Below are positions 54,706-63,673 of a stretch of DNA of 64,000 nt, piece by piece (positions within the stretch are counted from its first letter, which is position 1; each line of letters opens with the position of its first letter). The notes under the pieces were generated by a model, which was given only the letters and a program-made list of their open reading frames with translations, ran no database searches and was not told the DNA's origin. Made by a program: the position numbers and the translations under genes. The DNA lies in the NCBI RefSeq assembly GCF_001544975.2, contig NZ_FCOG02000003.1, forward strand, positions 1 through 64,000, given 5' to 3'. Source of the DNA: Caballeronia arationis. GTDB lineage: Bacteria > Pseudomonadota > Gammaproteobacteria > Burkholderiales > Burkholderiaceae.

Positions 54706-55698
54706 ATGATCCCCTTTTCTGTACTCGATTTATCCCCGATTCCGGCGGGCGCCACCGCCGCCGACGCCTTTCGACATTCGCTCGACCTCGCGCAGCACGC
54801 GGAAAAGTGGGGCTACCTGCGCTACTGGCTCGCCGAGCATCACAACATGACGGGTATCGCGAGCGCGGCCACGTCGGTCGTGATCGGTCATATCGCGGGC
54901 GGCACGAAGACGATTCGCGTCGGCTCCGGCGGCGTGATGCTGCCGAACCACGCGCCGCTTGTGATCGCCGAGCAGTTCGGCACGCTCGCGTCGCTGTATC
55001 CGGGCCGCATCGACCTGGGTCTCGGCCGCGCGCCCGGCACCGACCAGACCACCTCCCGCGCGCTGCGCCGCGAATTGCAGGGCAGCGCGGACTCGTTCCC
55101 CGACGACGTCGTCGAACTGCAGCGCTATTTCGCCGATCCGGTCGAAGGCCAGCGCGTGCGCGCCGTGCCGGGCGCCGGGCTGAACGTGCCGATCTGGCTG
55201 CTCGGTTCGTCGCTCTTCAGCGCGCAGCTTGCCGCGGCGCTCGGCCTGCCGTTCGCGTTCGCGTCGCACTTCGCGCCGGACTACCTGCTGACGGCGCTGC
55301 AGGTGTATCGCGCGCAGTTCCGTCCATCGAAGACGCTCGACAAACCCTACGCGATGGTCGGCGTGAACGTATTCGCCGCCGATCGCACCGAGGACGCCGA
55401 GTTCCTCTTCTCGTCGCTGCAGCAGCAGTTCATCAACCTGCGGCGCGGGACGCCCGGCCAGTTGCCGCCCCCGACGCGCGACATCGCTTGGAGCGAGGCG
55501 GAGCGCGCGGGCGTCGAGCATTCGCTCGCGTGCTCCGTGGTCGGCGACCCGGCCGAGGTCGAAGCCGGACTGGCCTCGCTGATCGACCAGACGCAGGCCG
55601 ACGAACTCATCGTGACGGCGCAGATCTTCGATCACGCGGCGCGGCTGCGCTCGTTCGAGATCACTGCTCAAGCACACGCGGCGCTGGCAGCGCGCTGA
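54706..55698 (+). CDS. LLM-class flavin-dependent oxidoreductase
   Basis: A 330-residue luciferase-like monooxygenase. The N-terminus [20 protein letters not shown] and [20 protein letters not shown] (split) belong to the subgroup of uncharacterised LLM flavoproteins that use FMNH2 from a separate reductase. A TIM barrel is predicted throughout. The start at 54706 gives the usual length, although the ribosome binding site is weak (ACACGTCGA). It stands alone after a 179-base gap. Confidence 0.93.
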   Translation: MIPFSVLDLSPIPAGATAADAFRHSLDLAQHAEKWGYLRYWLAEHHNMTGIASAATSVVIGHIAGGTKTIRVGSGGVMLPNHAPLVIAEQFGTLASLYPGRIDLGLGRAPGTDQTTSRALRRELQGSADSFPDDVVELQRYFADPVEGQRVRAVPGAGLNVPIWLLGSSLFSAQLAAALGLPFAFASHFAPDYLLTALQVYRAQFRPSKTLDKPYAMVGVNVFAADRTEDAEFLFSSLQQQFINLRRGTPGQLPPPTRDIAWSEAERAGVEHSLACSVVGDPAEVEAGLASLIDQTQADELIVTAQIFDHAARLRSFEITAQAHAALAAR

Positions 55699-55934
55699 GC
55701 GAGAGGCGCGGAGATGCGCGTCCAGAGCCGCGACGGCGGTCGGCGCCCGCACCCGCGATAATCCGCGCGCCTCTGGACGCGCGGAGATTTGGCAAGCAAT
55801 AATGGAATCGTCGCCGGCTCGTCCGGCTGACGCGGCTGCGGGCGCTGCGCCTGTCGCGGCACATTTTCCGTGCGCTGCGGGACGAGGCGCGCACGAGAAC
55901 GCGATCACGTCGATAACCGGAACGGAGAATGTCG

Positions 55935-56180
55935 ATGCCAAGAAGTCCCGCCACAGGATCGATGACCTTGCTGACGGAGTGCGATGAAGCAACCGGTCAG
56001 GAACTGCGCACGCTGCGTCTCGTGCCGGCCGACGACGGCAAGGCCGTCCTCCTGATCGAAATCGACGAGCGTAAAGCCGGCATTCACCGCGAAGTGCGCT
56101 ATGAGATTACGCCGTCGGAATTGATCGCGGCCATTCGCGCGCACGGCGCCGAATTGCCGGGTGAGCAACATAATCGTTAA
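55935..56180 (+). CDS. Small soluble hypothetical protein
   Basis: An 81-residue protein with beta-rich middle (LRLVPADDGKAVLLIEIDERKAG) and a helical end (TPSELIAAIRAHGAEL). GGAGA lies 6 bases before ATG 55935; the in-frame ATG at 55929 is too close to that site, so 55935 is preferred. Family not recognised. No signal peptide. The 236 bases before it hold no recognised feature. Confidence 0.7.
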   Translation: MPRSPATGSMTLLTECDEATGQELRTLRLVPADDGKAVLLIEIDERKAGIHREVRYEITPSELIAAIRAHGAELPGEQHNR

Positions 56181-56515
56181 AAGGATTTAGCGATTACAAT
56201 AAGCGGCATACAATAGAAGGGTTCGTGGTTTCGAAGCGCCCTGGCATCGCTGGCCGGCTTCCCGGATTCCGTAAGAGCACCCTGACGTGTCATCTTTCGC
56301 GCCTGTCCTTCGCAACGTCCGCCAGCCAAAGCCGAAGCGCCGCCGTCCCCTCATCGCGTTTTCAGGGGAATTACGGCAATTGCGGTATTACACTAATTGA
56401 CGCGTGGTTCGCCGCGCGCCACGCTTTGTAAAAACCATTTAACTCATCGAACCGCCCGGTCCGCGCGGGATATCGGTTCGCCTTCCAGAAAGTAATAAGC
56501 TGAATCAGGACAGCC
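56181..56515. other. Intergenic region without recognised gene
   Basis: About 335 bases before the H-NS-like gene. AT content rises around 56180-56220, where TACAAT (56209-56214) could serve as a -10 element. No open frame with a ribosome binding site was accepted. Confidence 0.4.
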
Positions 56516-56824
56516 GTGGACGAAAGAAAGAGAGACAGCATCATTGCCTATTTGCGTGGCCGAATGGTCGAGTTCGGCATAACCGAAACGGCGCTCGCCG
56601 AGGCTCTGGCCGAAGCAAACGTGGCAGCGACTCCCCTCCCCCCGAAGACGAACGGCACGAAGCGGCCCATGCCGCAACTGCCCTCCGTGCCGCATGCCGG
56701 CAACGGCGCGAAGCCTGCGTTCATGAACGCCAGCGGCGACACGTGGGACGGCATCGGCGACATGCCCGAGTGGCTCAAGCGCGCCGTTCACGCCGGGCAG
56801 GACATCGAGTTCTACCGGGTCTGA
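56516..56824 (+). CDS. H-NS-like DNA-binding protein
   Basis: A 102-residue protein with GTG start at 56516, preceded by AGGA. The N-terminal half is helical (DSIIAYLRGRMVEFGITETALAEALAEA), as expected for dimerisation. After a Pro-rich linker the C-terminus reads GDTWDGIGDMPEWLKRAVHAG, close to the H-NS DNA-binding motif TWxGxGRxPxW but with Ile-Gly-Asp-Met in place of the usual Gly-Arg. If so, the AT-hook-like Arg that enters the minor groove is missing, and DNA binding may be altered. Role inferred. Confidence 0.65.
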   Translation: MDERKRDSIIAYLRGRMVEFGITETALAEALAEANVAATPLPPKTNGTKRPMPQLPSVPHAGNGAKPAFMNASGDTWDGIGDMPEWLKRAVHAGQDIEFYRV

Positions 56825-56908
56825 CAGCGGGTCCGCAAGCGCGCGACAAAGTGCCATGCAGCGCACCCCGCGCTGCGCCGCCGTGCGCGCAGCGCTCGTG
56901 GACTCACG

Positions 56909-57304
56909 CTACGCGACCGCCTTTTCCGCTCGCCCGGCCTTCTCGCGCGCATGCTCGTACACGCGAGCCCGCTCCGCGACGGCGATGAGGCGCTTCTGCT
57001 TCATCGTTGCGTTCTGCAGCGGCGAAGATCCGACCACCGCGGCATATTCTCCGTTGCGGCACCGGCGAAAGCGCTGGAAGAAATCGGGGCCCGGCAGGCC
57101 GTTGTCGCATGCGAGCAGCACGCCGTAGTCGACCGACGAGACATCCGCAAAAGAGCGCACGACCGCCTCCAGCAGCCGATAACGCTCGGTGAGCGGCACC
57201 GTGCGCTCGAACATCGCGTGGAATTTCACATAGGGCAGCACACCTTCGTTCGCCGCGGCGCGCGCCAGGGCGCGGGTGATGCGTTCGGTCATCGGGGTGT
57301 CCAT
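56909..57304 (-). CDS. Soluble hypothetical protein
   Basis: A 131-residue protein starting MDTPMTERITRALARAAANE with largely helical character and a basic Ala/Lys-rich C-terminus. It has no signal or membrane segment. AAGGAG lies 7 bases before ATG 57304, which supports the start well. It is upstream of no obvious partner: the neighbouring outer-membrane-type gene on the same strand begins at 58447 and ends at 57467. I do not recognise the family. Confidence 0.75.
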   Translation of the reverse strand: MDTPMTERITRALARAAANEGVLPYVKFHAMFERTVPLTERYRLLEAVVRSFADVSSVDYGVLLACDNGLPGPDFFQRFRRCRNGEYAAVVGSSPLQNATMKQKRLIAVAERARVYEHAREKAGRAEKAVA

Positions 57305-57466
57305 GACGGCTCCTTTTTCATAGGCTCAGGTCCGGGTTTGCGTGCGCGGATTCGCGTGCACTTTCTTGCAGAGCGGAACGGTTCGCACGAAGCCGATGCC
57401 TATGTGCGTCGCCCGCCGGACCCGGGCGAATCTGTCCGCATGACGCGTGGCGTGCTCATGGCGCGC

Positions 57467-58447
57467 TCACTCGAACGTCGCGCTGAGCGAAAGCAGCACG
57501 GCGTTTCCTTTCGGGCGGTTACGCGCCTCGAATTCATTGACCCAGCGCAGTCCCGCCGAAACCGGCGTCTTGCCGACCTTCCCCGCCCACGTGATGACTG
57601 GCCCGAGGCCGACCGAATTGCCTCGCGCACCGTTCGTGAGTTCCGCGAGGCCGCCGGTATCGTCGCCGAGCTGCTGGATCCAGCCGCCCACCACGCCGAC
57701 ACCCCAGCCGTTCTTGAAGCGCTTGAGCGCGAGCAGGTCGAGCACGGAGAGCGGGGCGTTGTGGTACTGGGTCGCGTTGTTGGTCGTGTAAAAGTTCACG
57801 CCGTAGTTCAGCGAGAGCTCCACGTCCTGCGCGGGAAACAGCTTCGTGTACGACACCGTCGGCGTGAAGGTCCAGGTGTTCTGGCCTGCGTTGGCGAGGC
57901 GGTTCGGGTTGTAGGCGCCGGTCGGCGCGTAGATCTGCAGGCTCAGCGCGATGTGATCGGTCTTCGTCAGGTGGTAGCCCGCGATCACCGGCGTAAAGAA
58001 GAGATCGGCGAACTGCGTGCCGTGGTCGTCGGGCAGGACGCCACGAAACGACGACGCGTTCGTGTACTGCACCGGCACGCCGACCGACGTCGCGAAGTTC
58101 CAGCCGCCCACCGTGATGCCCCAGGTCTTGATCAAATTCGCCTGCGAATAGACGACGGTGTAGTTGAGCCCTGTCGTGATCGTGCCCGCCACTGGCAAGG
58201 TCTTGCTTGAGCCGAGCGAGCCTTCGTAGTAGATGGTCGCGAGCGTCACGATCCAGTCGGAGGTGGGCGGAACGACGCCGGCGTATGGCGTCAGTTGCAT
58301 GCCCGTGATCGGACGCCCGACGCCGCCTTCGGTCGCGCGAGCCGGCATCGATGCAGCCAGCACCGCGCATGCGCCGGCCATCGCGAACGCCGTGGCGGCC
58401 TTGCGCGAGCGCTGCCGTGAATGCGCTTTGAAGCACGATGCGGTCAT
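57467..58447 (-). CDS. Outer-membrane protein of phenol-degradation (MetA-pathway) type
   Basis: A 326-residue protein with a signal peptide (residues 1-38, ending PARATEGG) and a predicted beta-barrel made of alternating segments. It opens with GRPITGMQLTPYAGVVPPTSD and ends in LLSLSATFE, a terminal aromatic suited to outer-membrane insertion. Such proteins (SphA/transporter, phenol meta-pathway family) are thought to admit aromatic substrates. GGGGAG precedes ATG 58447. Its start overlaps the stop of a small frame (ATGA at 58444-58447). Confidence 0.88.
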   Translation of the reverse strand: MTASCFKAHSRQRSRKAATAFAMAGACAVLAASMPARATEGGVGRPITGMQLTPYAGVVPPTSDWIVTLATIYYEGSLGSSKTLPVAGTITTGLNYTVVYSQANLIKTWGITVGGWNFATSVGVPVQYTNASSFRGVLPDDHGTQFADLFFTPVIAGYHLTKTDHIALSLQIYAPTGAYNPNRLANAGQNTWTFTPTVSYTKLFPAQDVELSLNYGVNFYTTNNATQYHNAPLSVLDLLALKRFKNGWGVGVVGGWIQQLGDDTGGLAELTNGARGNSVGLGPVITWAGKVGKTPVSAGLRWVNEFEARNRPKGNAVLLSLSATFE

Positions 58448-58659
58448 GTCGAACTCCCCGGCGACCGGTTGCGATGTGAGACGACGCGCTTCATGGAGTC
58501 GCTCTTGAGATCTTCGCGCGATCCGAACGGGTCGAACGGCAGTAATGGCGAGGGCAATAACCCGAATTGACCGGCCAGGCTTCGATGCAAAATGGGATCG
58601 AAAGCGACGCACATTAAAGGTGCCGCGGTGAAAACGACCGCAAATCGAAACCGCGCCAT
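58444..58659 (-). CDS. Small protein translationally coupled to the outer-membrane gene
   Basis: A 71-residue frame from ATG 58659, with GGAG 7 bases before it. The N-terminus MARFRFAVVFTAAPLMCVAF is hydrophobic, like a signal peptide or membrane anchor. The rest is polar and ends SPGSST. Its TGA overlaps the next start as ATGA, a pattern typical of coupled genes. Family not recognised. Evidence is positional, so the call is moderate. Confidence 0.55.
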   Translation of the reverse strand: MARFRFAVVFTAAPLMCVAFDPILHRSLAGQFGLLPSPLLPFDPFGSREDLKSDSMKRVVSHRNRSPGSST

Positions 58660-59221
58660 TACCCCACTCCGACGATCCATTTCAAGGCAATCCTTGCGTT
58701 GGTCTTAACGGAACATCGATAAAAAACGCGCGCGAATTCTCCCGCCCTTTGCGTGGGCAATTAGAAAAACGCTCGATACGGATTACGCTGGCGGACTCGG
58801 CCAATGAGTCGAAAGGGGGACGCAAGCGTCCGTGCGCCTTCGACTGGCGAGTCTGGCTTGCAGGCAGCTAGGGAGGGAAAGCCATACACGTTCCTCGGAC
58901 AACGTGGGCGGCGCGTGAAGCCGCGGTGGCGCGGATGAGTTTCTTACAAAGAGCTTCTTTGCCTCTTTTTACAGATGCTAACAAACGTTTTTCGTCCATG
59001 CCAAGAACATTTTTATAACCGCGCCGAAAAACGCAACACATACGCCCGTCATTTCACCGCACGTATTCCCCTGACCGATTCAATACGAATTTCTTGCCAT
59101 AGGAAAAAGAAAATCGAATTTCAAGCAAAAAATTTCGGTTCATTTTTCCCAAATTCCCGAGAAAACGTATATTGATACATGCTGTAAGGGAGTCCGAGGT
59201 TTCGGCATCGGAAAACGGATT
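58660..59221. other. Intergenic region with a dyad and an AT-rich block
   Basis: The 58660-58960 part holds GTCGAA...TTCGAC arms (58808-58813, 58839-58844) around GGACGC/GCGTCC (58818-58823, 58826-58831). The 58960-59180 part is AT-rich (TTTTTACAGATG, AATTTCTTGCC) and may hold promoters for the small minus-strand unit and the HTH gene. No coding frame was accepted here. Confidence 0.5.
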
Positions 59222-59722
59222 GTGCTTTCCACGAACGGCTTCGGTCCTGGCGGTAGCGGCATTCGCCGCACGCACGGCATCAGCCGCTTTCCTGCGATCA
59301 CAACGACGAGTGCGCAGATGCTTTCCCGACCAGAAAACCTTCCGAGTGTCGTCCGGAGAATGACAGCCGGGCAGATGCTGCTCGACGGCGCGTCGATCGA
59401 GGCCGTTGCCGAGCAGTTGCATCTTTCCACGCAGACAGTTAAGCGCTATCAGGCCATCGTGTCGGCGGGAGGGCTCGAAGCATTGCAGAAGATGGGCGTC
59501 GGCGGCCGCTCCTCGGTGCTCGACCAGCAGGCGCTCGAATGGATCGCCTCGGCACTGAAAGGCCCGGCGCGCGCGCATGGCTTCGAAAGCGACGCGTGGA
59601 CCAACTCACGCCTGCGCGCGCTCATCGAACAACGTTATGGCGTGCGTTTCTCGCGCGTCTATATCTGGCAGATCGCAACCAACCTCGGTCTCGGACACCT
59701 GCTGTCGAAATCGCGGCGCTAG
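59222..59722 (+). CDS. Orphan helix-turn-helix protein of IS630 N-terminal type
   Basis: A 166-residue protein, GTG start at 59222 (ATG 59317 also possible). It has the paired helix-turn-helix/winged domain seen at the N-terminus of IS630-type transposases: AGQMLLDGASIEAVAEQLHLSTQTVKRY then ALIEQRYGVRFSRVYIWQIATNLGL. The catalytic DDE domain is missing. It could be a domesticated regulator or the front part of a lost transposase. No terminal repeats were seen around it, favouring the first. It lies 42 bases upstream of an exported-protein gene with its own ribosome binding site. Confidence 0.7.
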   Translation: MLSTNGFGPGGSGIRRTHGISRFPAITTTSAQMLSRPENLPSVVRRMTAGQMLLDGASIEAVAEQLHLSTQTVKRYQAIVSAGGLEALQKMGVGGRSSVLDQQALEWIASALKGPARAHGFESDAWTNSRLRALIEQRYGVRFSRVYIWQIATNLGLGHLLSKSRR

Positions 59723-59764
59723 TCGCGCCGCCCGGGACGTCTTTTCACTCACAAGGAGTACCGC

Positions 59765-60373
59765 ATGTCACTTCAAGCTCAATCACGTGTCCTGCATACG
59801 GCCCTCGTGCGCGCGGCCGCCATCGCCGCAATCGCGCTCGCACACCCGGTCCTGGCGCAAGACGCGGCATCGGGCGCGGCGGGCGAAGCCCGCGGCGCCG
59901 CGACGGTCGCGGAGGTTCAGGCGCATGTTGTCGGCATCGATCCGGCGACCAACAGCGTGGCCCTGCAGGGGCCGCAGGGACGCATCGTCGAGATCGCGGT
60001 CAATCCCGAAGTCGGCGACGTGAAGAAGCTGCGTATCGGCGATACGGTCAACATCCAGTATCGGAACGCGCTGGTCGTGCGTGCAACGAAGGTCAAGTCG
60101 ACGGGGATTCGCGAGCGCATCGACACCGAGGCGACCATTCCCGCTTCCGGGGGCGTGACCTCGACGGCACGCAGCGTGCAGATTCTCGCGACGATCCAGA
60201 AGATCGATCCGAAGAAGCGCCAGATTACTTTGCGCGGACCGAACCGCACCGAAGTCTTCGAGCTTGCGCCGGATGTCTCGCTCGACGGATTGAAGGCCGG
60301 CGACACCGTGCGGGCCGAGTTCGTGTCGGCCACGGCGATCCAGGTGCTGCGCGGCGGGTCGGCGGTGAAATGA
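59765..60373 (+). CDS. Exported two-repeat beta protein, paralogue of the gene at 23 kb
   Basis: A 202-residue protein with a signal peptide (residues 1-32, cleaved at VLAQ). Two similar beta-rich segments follow: EVQAHVVGIDPATNSVALQG (about 49-105) and QILATIQKIDPKKRQITLRG (about 138-195). Each pairs an opening IDPxxxxxxLxG strand with a GDxVxxxF/Y strand. This suggests two OB-like modules. AAGGAG precedes ATG 59765. The frameshifted gene at 23029-23612 has the same design. Function unknown; periplasmic. Confidence 0.8.
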   Translation: MSLQAQSRVLHTALVRAAAIAAIALAHPVLAQDAASGAAGEARGAATVAEVQAHVVGIDPATNSVALQGPQGRIVEIAVNPEVGDVKKLRIGDTVNIQYRNALVVRATKVKSTGIRERIDTEATIPASGGVTSTARSVQILATIQKIDPKKRQITLRGPNRTEVFELAPDVSLDGLKAGDTVRAEFVSATAIQVLRGGSAVK

Positions 60374-60382
60374 GCGCGGAGT

Positions 60383-60415
60383 TGTCCACAGATTCTGTTG
60401 ACAGACCTGTGGACA
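60383..60415. promoter_or_regulatory. Inverted TGTCCACAG/CTGTGGACA pair
   Basis: The arms TGTCCACAG (60383-60391) and CTGTGGACA (60407-60415) are perfect inverted copies 15 bases apart. Each is close to the DnaA-box consensus TTATCCACA. The spacer contains a smaller dyad, TCTGT-TG-ACAGA. A role as a DnaA-like binding site is possible but unproven. Confidence 0.4.
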
Positions 60416-60495
60416 GCCCGTGCGCGGACCAGGCAACGCGCTGATCGGCAAGGGATTTATCCCGCGGTGCCTGGAAGCGGCAGCGAATGAAAAAA

Positions 60496-60520
60496 GCGCA
60501 GCGACCGACGGGCGCTGCGC
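60496..60520 (-). terminator. Rho-independent terminator of rhaS
   Basis: GCGCAGCG (60496-60503) and CGCTGCGC (60513-60520) form an 8-bp stem. On the minus strand it follows the rhaS stop by 18 bases and is followed by TTTTTT. It ends the sugar ABC operon. Confidence 0.85.
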
Positions 60521-60538
60521 CTTTTGACGTGCTCGAAA

Positions 60539-61552
60539 TCAGAAGTTGAAGTTGTCGATGTTGGCCGCATCGAACGTGGTCGGCGGCCCGAGAATCACCT
60601 CGCCGCTCTTGCCCACCGTGCGCTTGCCGAGCTTGCCCGCTTCGAATGAATCGCCTTCCTTGCCGGTGATTTTGCCCGACGCGAGGTTGGCCGCCGCGAA
60701 CGCCGCGAGATAACCAAGCTGGCCCGGGTCCCACAACTGGAACGCCTTCACGGTGCCGTTCTTCACGAACGCGCGCATCTGGTTTGGCGTGCCGAGCCCC
60801 GTCACGACAACCTTGCCCTTCGCCGGCGACGACTGGACGTACCGCGCCGCCGCCGCAATCCCCACGGATGTCGGCGCGACGATGCCCTTGAGATTCGGAT
60901 ACGCCTGCAGCAGGCCCTGCGTCTCGACAAAGGACTTCTGGTCGTCGTCGTTGCCGTACGCGATCTTCACGAGCTTGAGCTTCGAATACTCGGGCTTCTT
61001 CAGTTCCTCCTGCATCCACTTGATCCACGTGTTCTGATTCGTCGCGTTCGGCGTGGCCGAGAGAATGGCGAACTCGCCCTCGCCGCCGACGAGCTTCGAG
61101 AGCAACTGGATCTGCCCGCGTCCGATGGCTTCCGAGTCGGCCTGATTGACGAAGATCTGGCGGCCGTCCGGCGCGGTGTCGGAGTCGAAGGTCACGACCT
61201 TGATGTTCTGCGACATCGCCTTCTTCAGATACGGCACGACCGCATTGGCATCGTTCGCGGCGATTACGATCGCGTCCTGCCGCTGCGTGATGAGCGTATT
61301 GATGTAAGAGACCTGCGAAGACGCGCCCGCATCCGACGGGCCGACCACCTTGCCCTGCCCGTTCATTTCCTTGATCGCGGCCATGCCGCCGTCGTCCGCG
61401 ATTACTTCGTAAGGGTTGTTGATCTGCTTCGGCAGGAACGCGATCTTCAGGCCGCTCTTCAGGTCGGCGGCGTTGGCGGTCATCGCGACGCAGGCCGCCA
61501 GCAGCGCGGCCGCGAGCGCCGGATGGCGGATCGAGCGTAATGGTTTGAACAT
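60539..61552 (-). CDS. rhaS: RhaS-type sugar ABC transporter substrate-binding protein
   Basis: A 337-residue periplasmic binding protein (type 1 fold) with a signal peptide (residues 1-28, AANA cleavage). It resembles rhamnose-binding RhaS of the CUT2 sugar importers: KIAFLPKQINNPYEVI and NAVVPYLKKAMSQNIKVVTFDSD (split). It binds L-rhamnose or a similar sugar and delivers it to the permeases. It lies 83 bases downstream of rhaQ on the same strand. A terminator follows. Confidence 0.92.
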   Translation of the reverse strand: MFKPLRSIRHPALAAALLAACVAMTANAADLKSGLKIAFLPKQINNPYEVIADDGGMAAIKEMNGQGKVVGPSDAGASSQVSYINTLITQRQDAIVIAANDANAVVPYLKKAMSQNIKVVTFDSDTAPDGRQIFVNQADSEAIGRGQIQLLSKLVGGEGEFAILSATPNATNQNTWIKWMQEELKKPEYSKLKLVKIAYGNDDDQKSFVETQGLLQAYPNLKGIVAPTSVGIAAAARYVQSSPAKGKVVVTGLGTPNQMRAFVKNGTVKAFQLWDPGQLGYLAAFAAANLASGKITGKEGDSFEAGKLGKRTVGKSGEVILGPPTTFDAANIDNFNF

Positions 61553-61635
61553 GGCCTTGAGTCTCCTGATATCGCGCGCGGCTTCGCTAAGTGCGAAGTC
61601 TCGAAGTCCTCCGCGCGCCGGTTATAAAACCTGCG

Positions 61636-62640
61636 TTAAAGCGTCTGAGTCATGAAGCGCTTTTCTCGTGTCGCCCGGAAGCGCGCGACGAGATTCGGTA
61701 TCAGCACCGACGACAGCAACAGCGCGCCGGTCACGATGGTCAGCGTTTCGCTCGACACATCCGCGAGCGTCAGCGCATTGCGCAGCACGCCGATGATGAG
61801 AAGCGAGAGCAGCACGCCGATCATCGACCCGCGTCCGCCGAAGATGCTCACGCCGCCGAACAGCACGGCCGCGATCACGGAAAGCTCGAAGCCTTCGCCA
61901 TTATCGCCGCGCGCGCTCGTGAAGCGAAGCGTATAGACGACGCCCGCGAGTGCCGCCATCGCGCCCGACAGCATGAAGAGCCTGAGCTTGGTCTTCGCGA
62001 CATCGATGCCGGAGAACTGCGCGGCCACCGGGTTCGCGCCGATCGCATAGAGGCTGCGGCCGAAGGGCGTCGCCTGCAACAGCACCGTGAACACGATCGC
62101 GCCGAGAATCACCAGGATGAACGGCATCGGCAGGAACGTGGCCGCGATCGTGTCGATGCCGAAAGCGGTGTACGCCGCGGGGAAATCCGCGATCGCCTGA
62201 TCGCCGAGCAGCACGTACGCGAGCCCGCGAAAGAGCGCGAGTGTGCCGATCGTGACCGCGAGCGACGGCAGGTTGAACCGCACGATCACGAGCCCGTTGA
62301 AGAGCCCCGCGAGCGTGCCGGCAACCAGCACGATGGCGATGACGAGCGGCATCGGCAGGCCCATGTGCCACAGCACGCCCATCAGCGCGCTCGAAGCGCC
62401 GAGCACGGACGCCACCGACAGGTCTATCTCGGCGGCGATGATGATGAGCGTCATCGGCAAGGCGATCAGCGCGATCTCGGTGAAGTCGGCGAGCATGTTC
62501 GAGAGATTCGCCGACGACAGGAACATCGGCGAGAGCACGCGTCCGCCGGCGAGCGATACGGCGAGCACGATTGCGAGCATCGCTTCCCATTGCAGGTGGC
62601 GGCGCTTGGTCGTGGAGAGAGCGGAATCGGGTTTAGCCAT
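61636..62640 (-). CDS. rhaQ: RhaQ-type sugar ABC permease
   Basis: A 334-residue inner-membrane permease of the CUT2 family with about nine helices. The conserved loop [13 protein letters not shown] is near residue 70. It forms half of the transmembrane channel. The start overlaps the rhaP stop by 8 bases (ATGGCTAA at 62633-62640). Rhamnose specificity follows from resemblance to RhaQ and from the neighbouring binding protein, not from a direct test. Confidence 0.9.
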   Translation of the reverse strand: MAKPDSALSTTKRRHLQWEAMLAIVLAVSLAGGRVLSPMFLSSANLSNMLADFTEIALIALPMTLIIIAAEIDLSVASVLGASSALMGVLWHMGLPMPLVIAIVLVAGTLAGLFNGLVIVRFNLPSLAVTIGTLALFRGLAYVLLGDQAIADFPAAYTAFGIDTIAATFLPMPFILVILGAIVFTVLLQATPFGRSLYAIGANPVAAQFSGIDVAKTKLRLFMLSGAMAALAGVVYTLRFTSARGDNGEGFELSVIAAVLFGGVSIFGGRGSMIGVLLSLLIIGVLRNALTLADVSSETLTIVTGALLLSSVLIPNLVARFRATREKRFMTQTL

Positions 62641-63673
62641 GATCGCGTTTCCTCATCATGCGTTTGGCGACGGAGCGGGCAAGCAGCGTATCGAGCGTGA
62701 TGGCCGCGACGATCAGCAGGCCCTGAATGGCCTGCTGCCAGAACGGTGACACGCGCAGCACCACGAGCGCGATGTTGATCACGCCGAGCACGAGCGCGCC
62801 GAGCGTCGCGCCCATCACGGTGCCGACGCCGCCCGTGATCGCAACGCTGCCGACTACCGCCGCGGCGACCACCTGCAGCTCGATGCCTTTTGCGGTACTC
62901 GCATCGACGGTGCCGAAGCGCGCGAGCCAGAGCACGCCGGCCAGCCCCGCAATCGCACCGGAGAGCAGAAAGCCGATCATCACGCGGCGTTCGACGCGAA
63001 TGCCCGCGAGCCGCGCGGCCTCGGGGTTCGAGCCGATCGCGTAGTGCTCGCGTCCGCCGCGATATTGCCGAAGATAGATTGCAAGCGCGACGAGCACCAC
63101 GAACGCGATCAACACGAGATTGGGTATGCCGAGAAGCGAGCCGGTAGCGATCAGCGCGAAGGTATCGGGAAGGCTCGTGGCATTGATCTGGCCGCCGTGC
63201 ACCCACGCGTAATCGGCGCCACGCACGATGTAGAGCGTCGAGAGCGTGGCGACAAGCGACGGCACGCGGCCGAACGTCACGAGCGCCCCGTTCAGCGCGC
63301 CGATCGCGAGACCGATGCCGATGCCCGCGAGCATCGCGAGCACCACTGGCATGTGCGGAAACATCACGAACAGGCTGCCGACCGCATACGCGCTCACGCC
63401 GACCACCGACGCCACCGACAGGTCGATGTGCCGCATGAGCATCACGACCGTCATGCCCGCCGTGAGCAGGCCGATGATCGATACGTTGAGCAGCACGTCG
63501 CGCAGGTTCTGCAGATTGAGGAACTCCGGCTTGACGGCGGCCGTCGCAGCGACGAGCGCGATCAGCACGATGAAGAGCGTGGCTTCGCGGCTCTTCACGA
63601 GTCCGGCGACGAGATTCGGCCGCTTGGGCTTGGGGGCATGCATCGCGGGCATGGTGGATGAGTGTCGAGTCAT
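62633..63673 (-). CDS. rhaP: RhaP-type sugar ABC permease
   Basis: A 346-residue CUT2 permease, partner of RhaQ. The loop [13 protein letters not shown] matches the coupling region, and the helices [19 protein letters not shown] are at the end. The frame continues upstream into the ATPase gene's shadow, but ATG 63673 overlaps the rhaT stop as ATGA (63670-63673). ATG starts seven and ten codons later are also possible. It is second in the T-P-Q-S order. Confidence 0.9.
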   Translation of the reverse strand: MTRHSSTMPAMHAPKPKRPNLVAGLVKSREATLFIVLIALVAATAAVKPEFLNLQNLRDVLLNVSIIGLLTAGMTVVMLMRHIDLSVASVVGVSAYAVGSLFVMFPHMPVVLAMLAGIGIGLAIGALNGALVTFGRVPSLVATLSTLYIVRGADYAWVHGGQINATSLPDTFALIATGSLLGIPNLVLIAFVVLVALAIYLRQYRGGREHYAIGSNPEAARLAGIRVERRVMIGFLLSGAIAGLAGVLWLARFGTVDASTAKGIELQVVAAAVVGSVAITGGVGTVMGATLGALVLGVINIALVVLRVSPFWQQAIQGLLIVAAITLDTLLARSVAKRMMRKRDHG

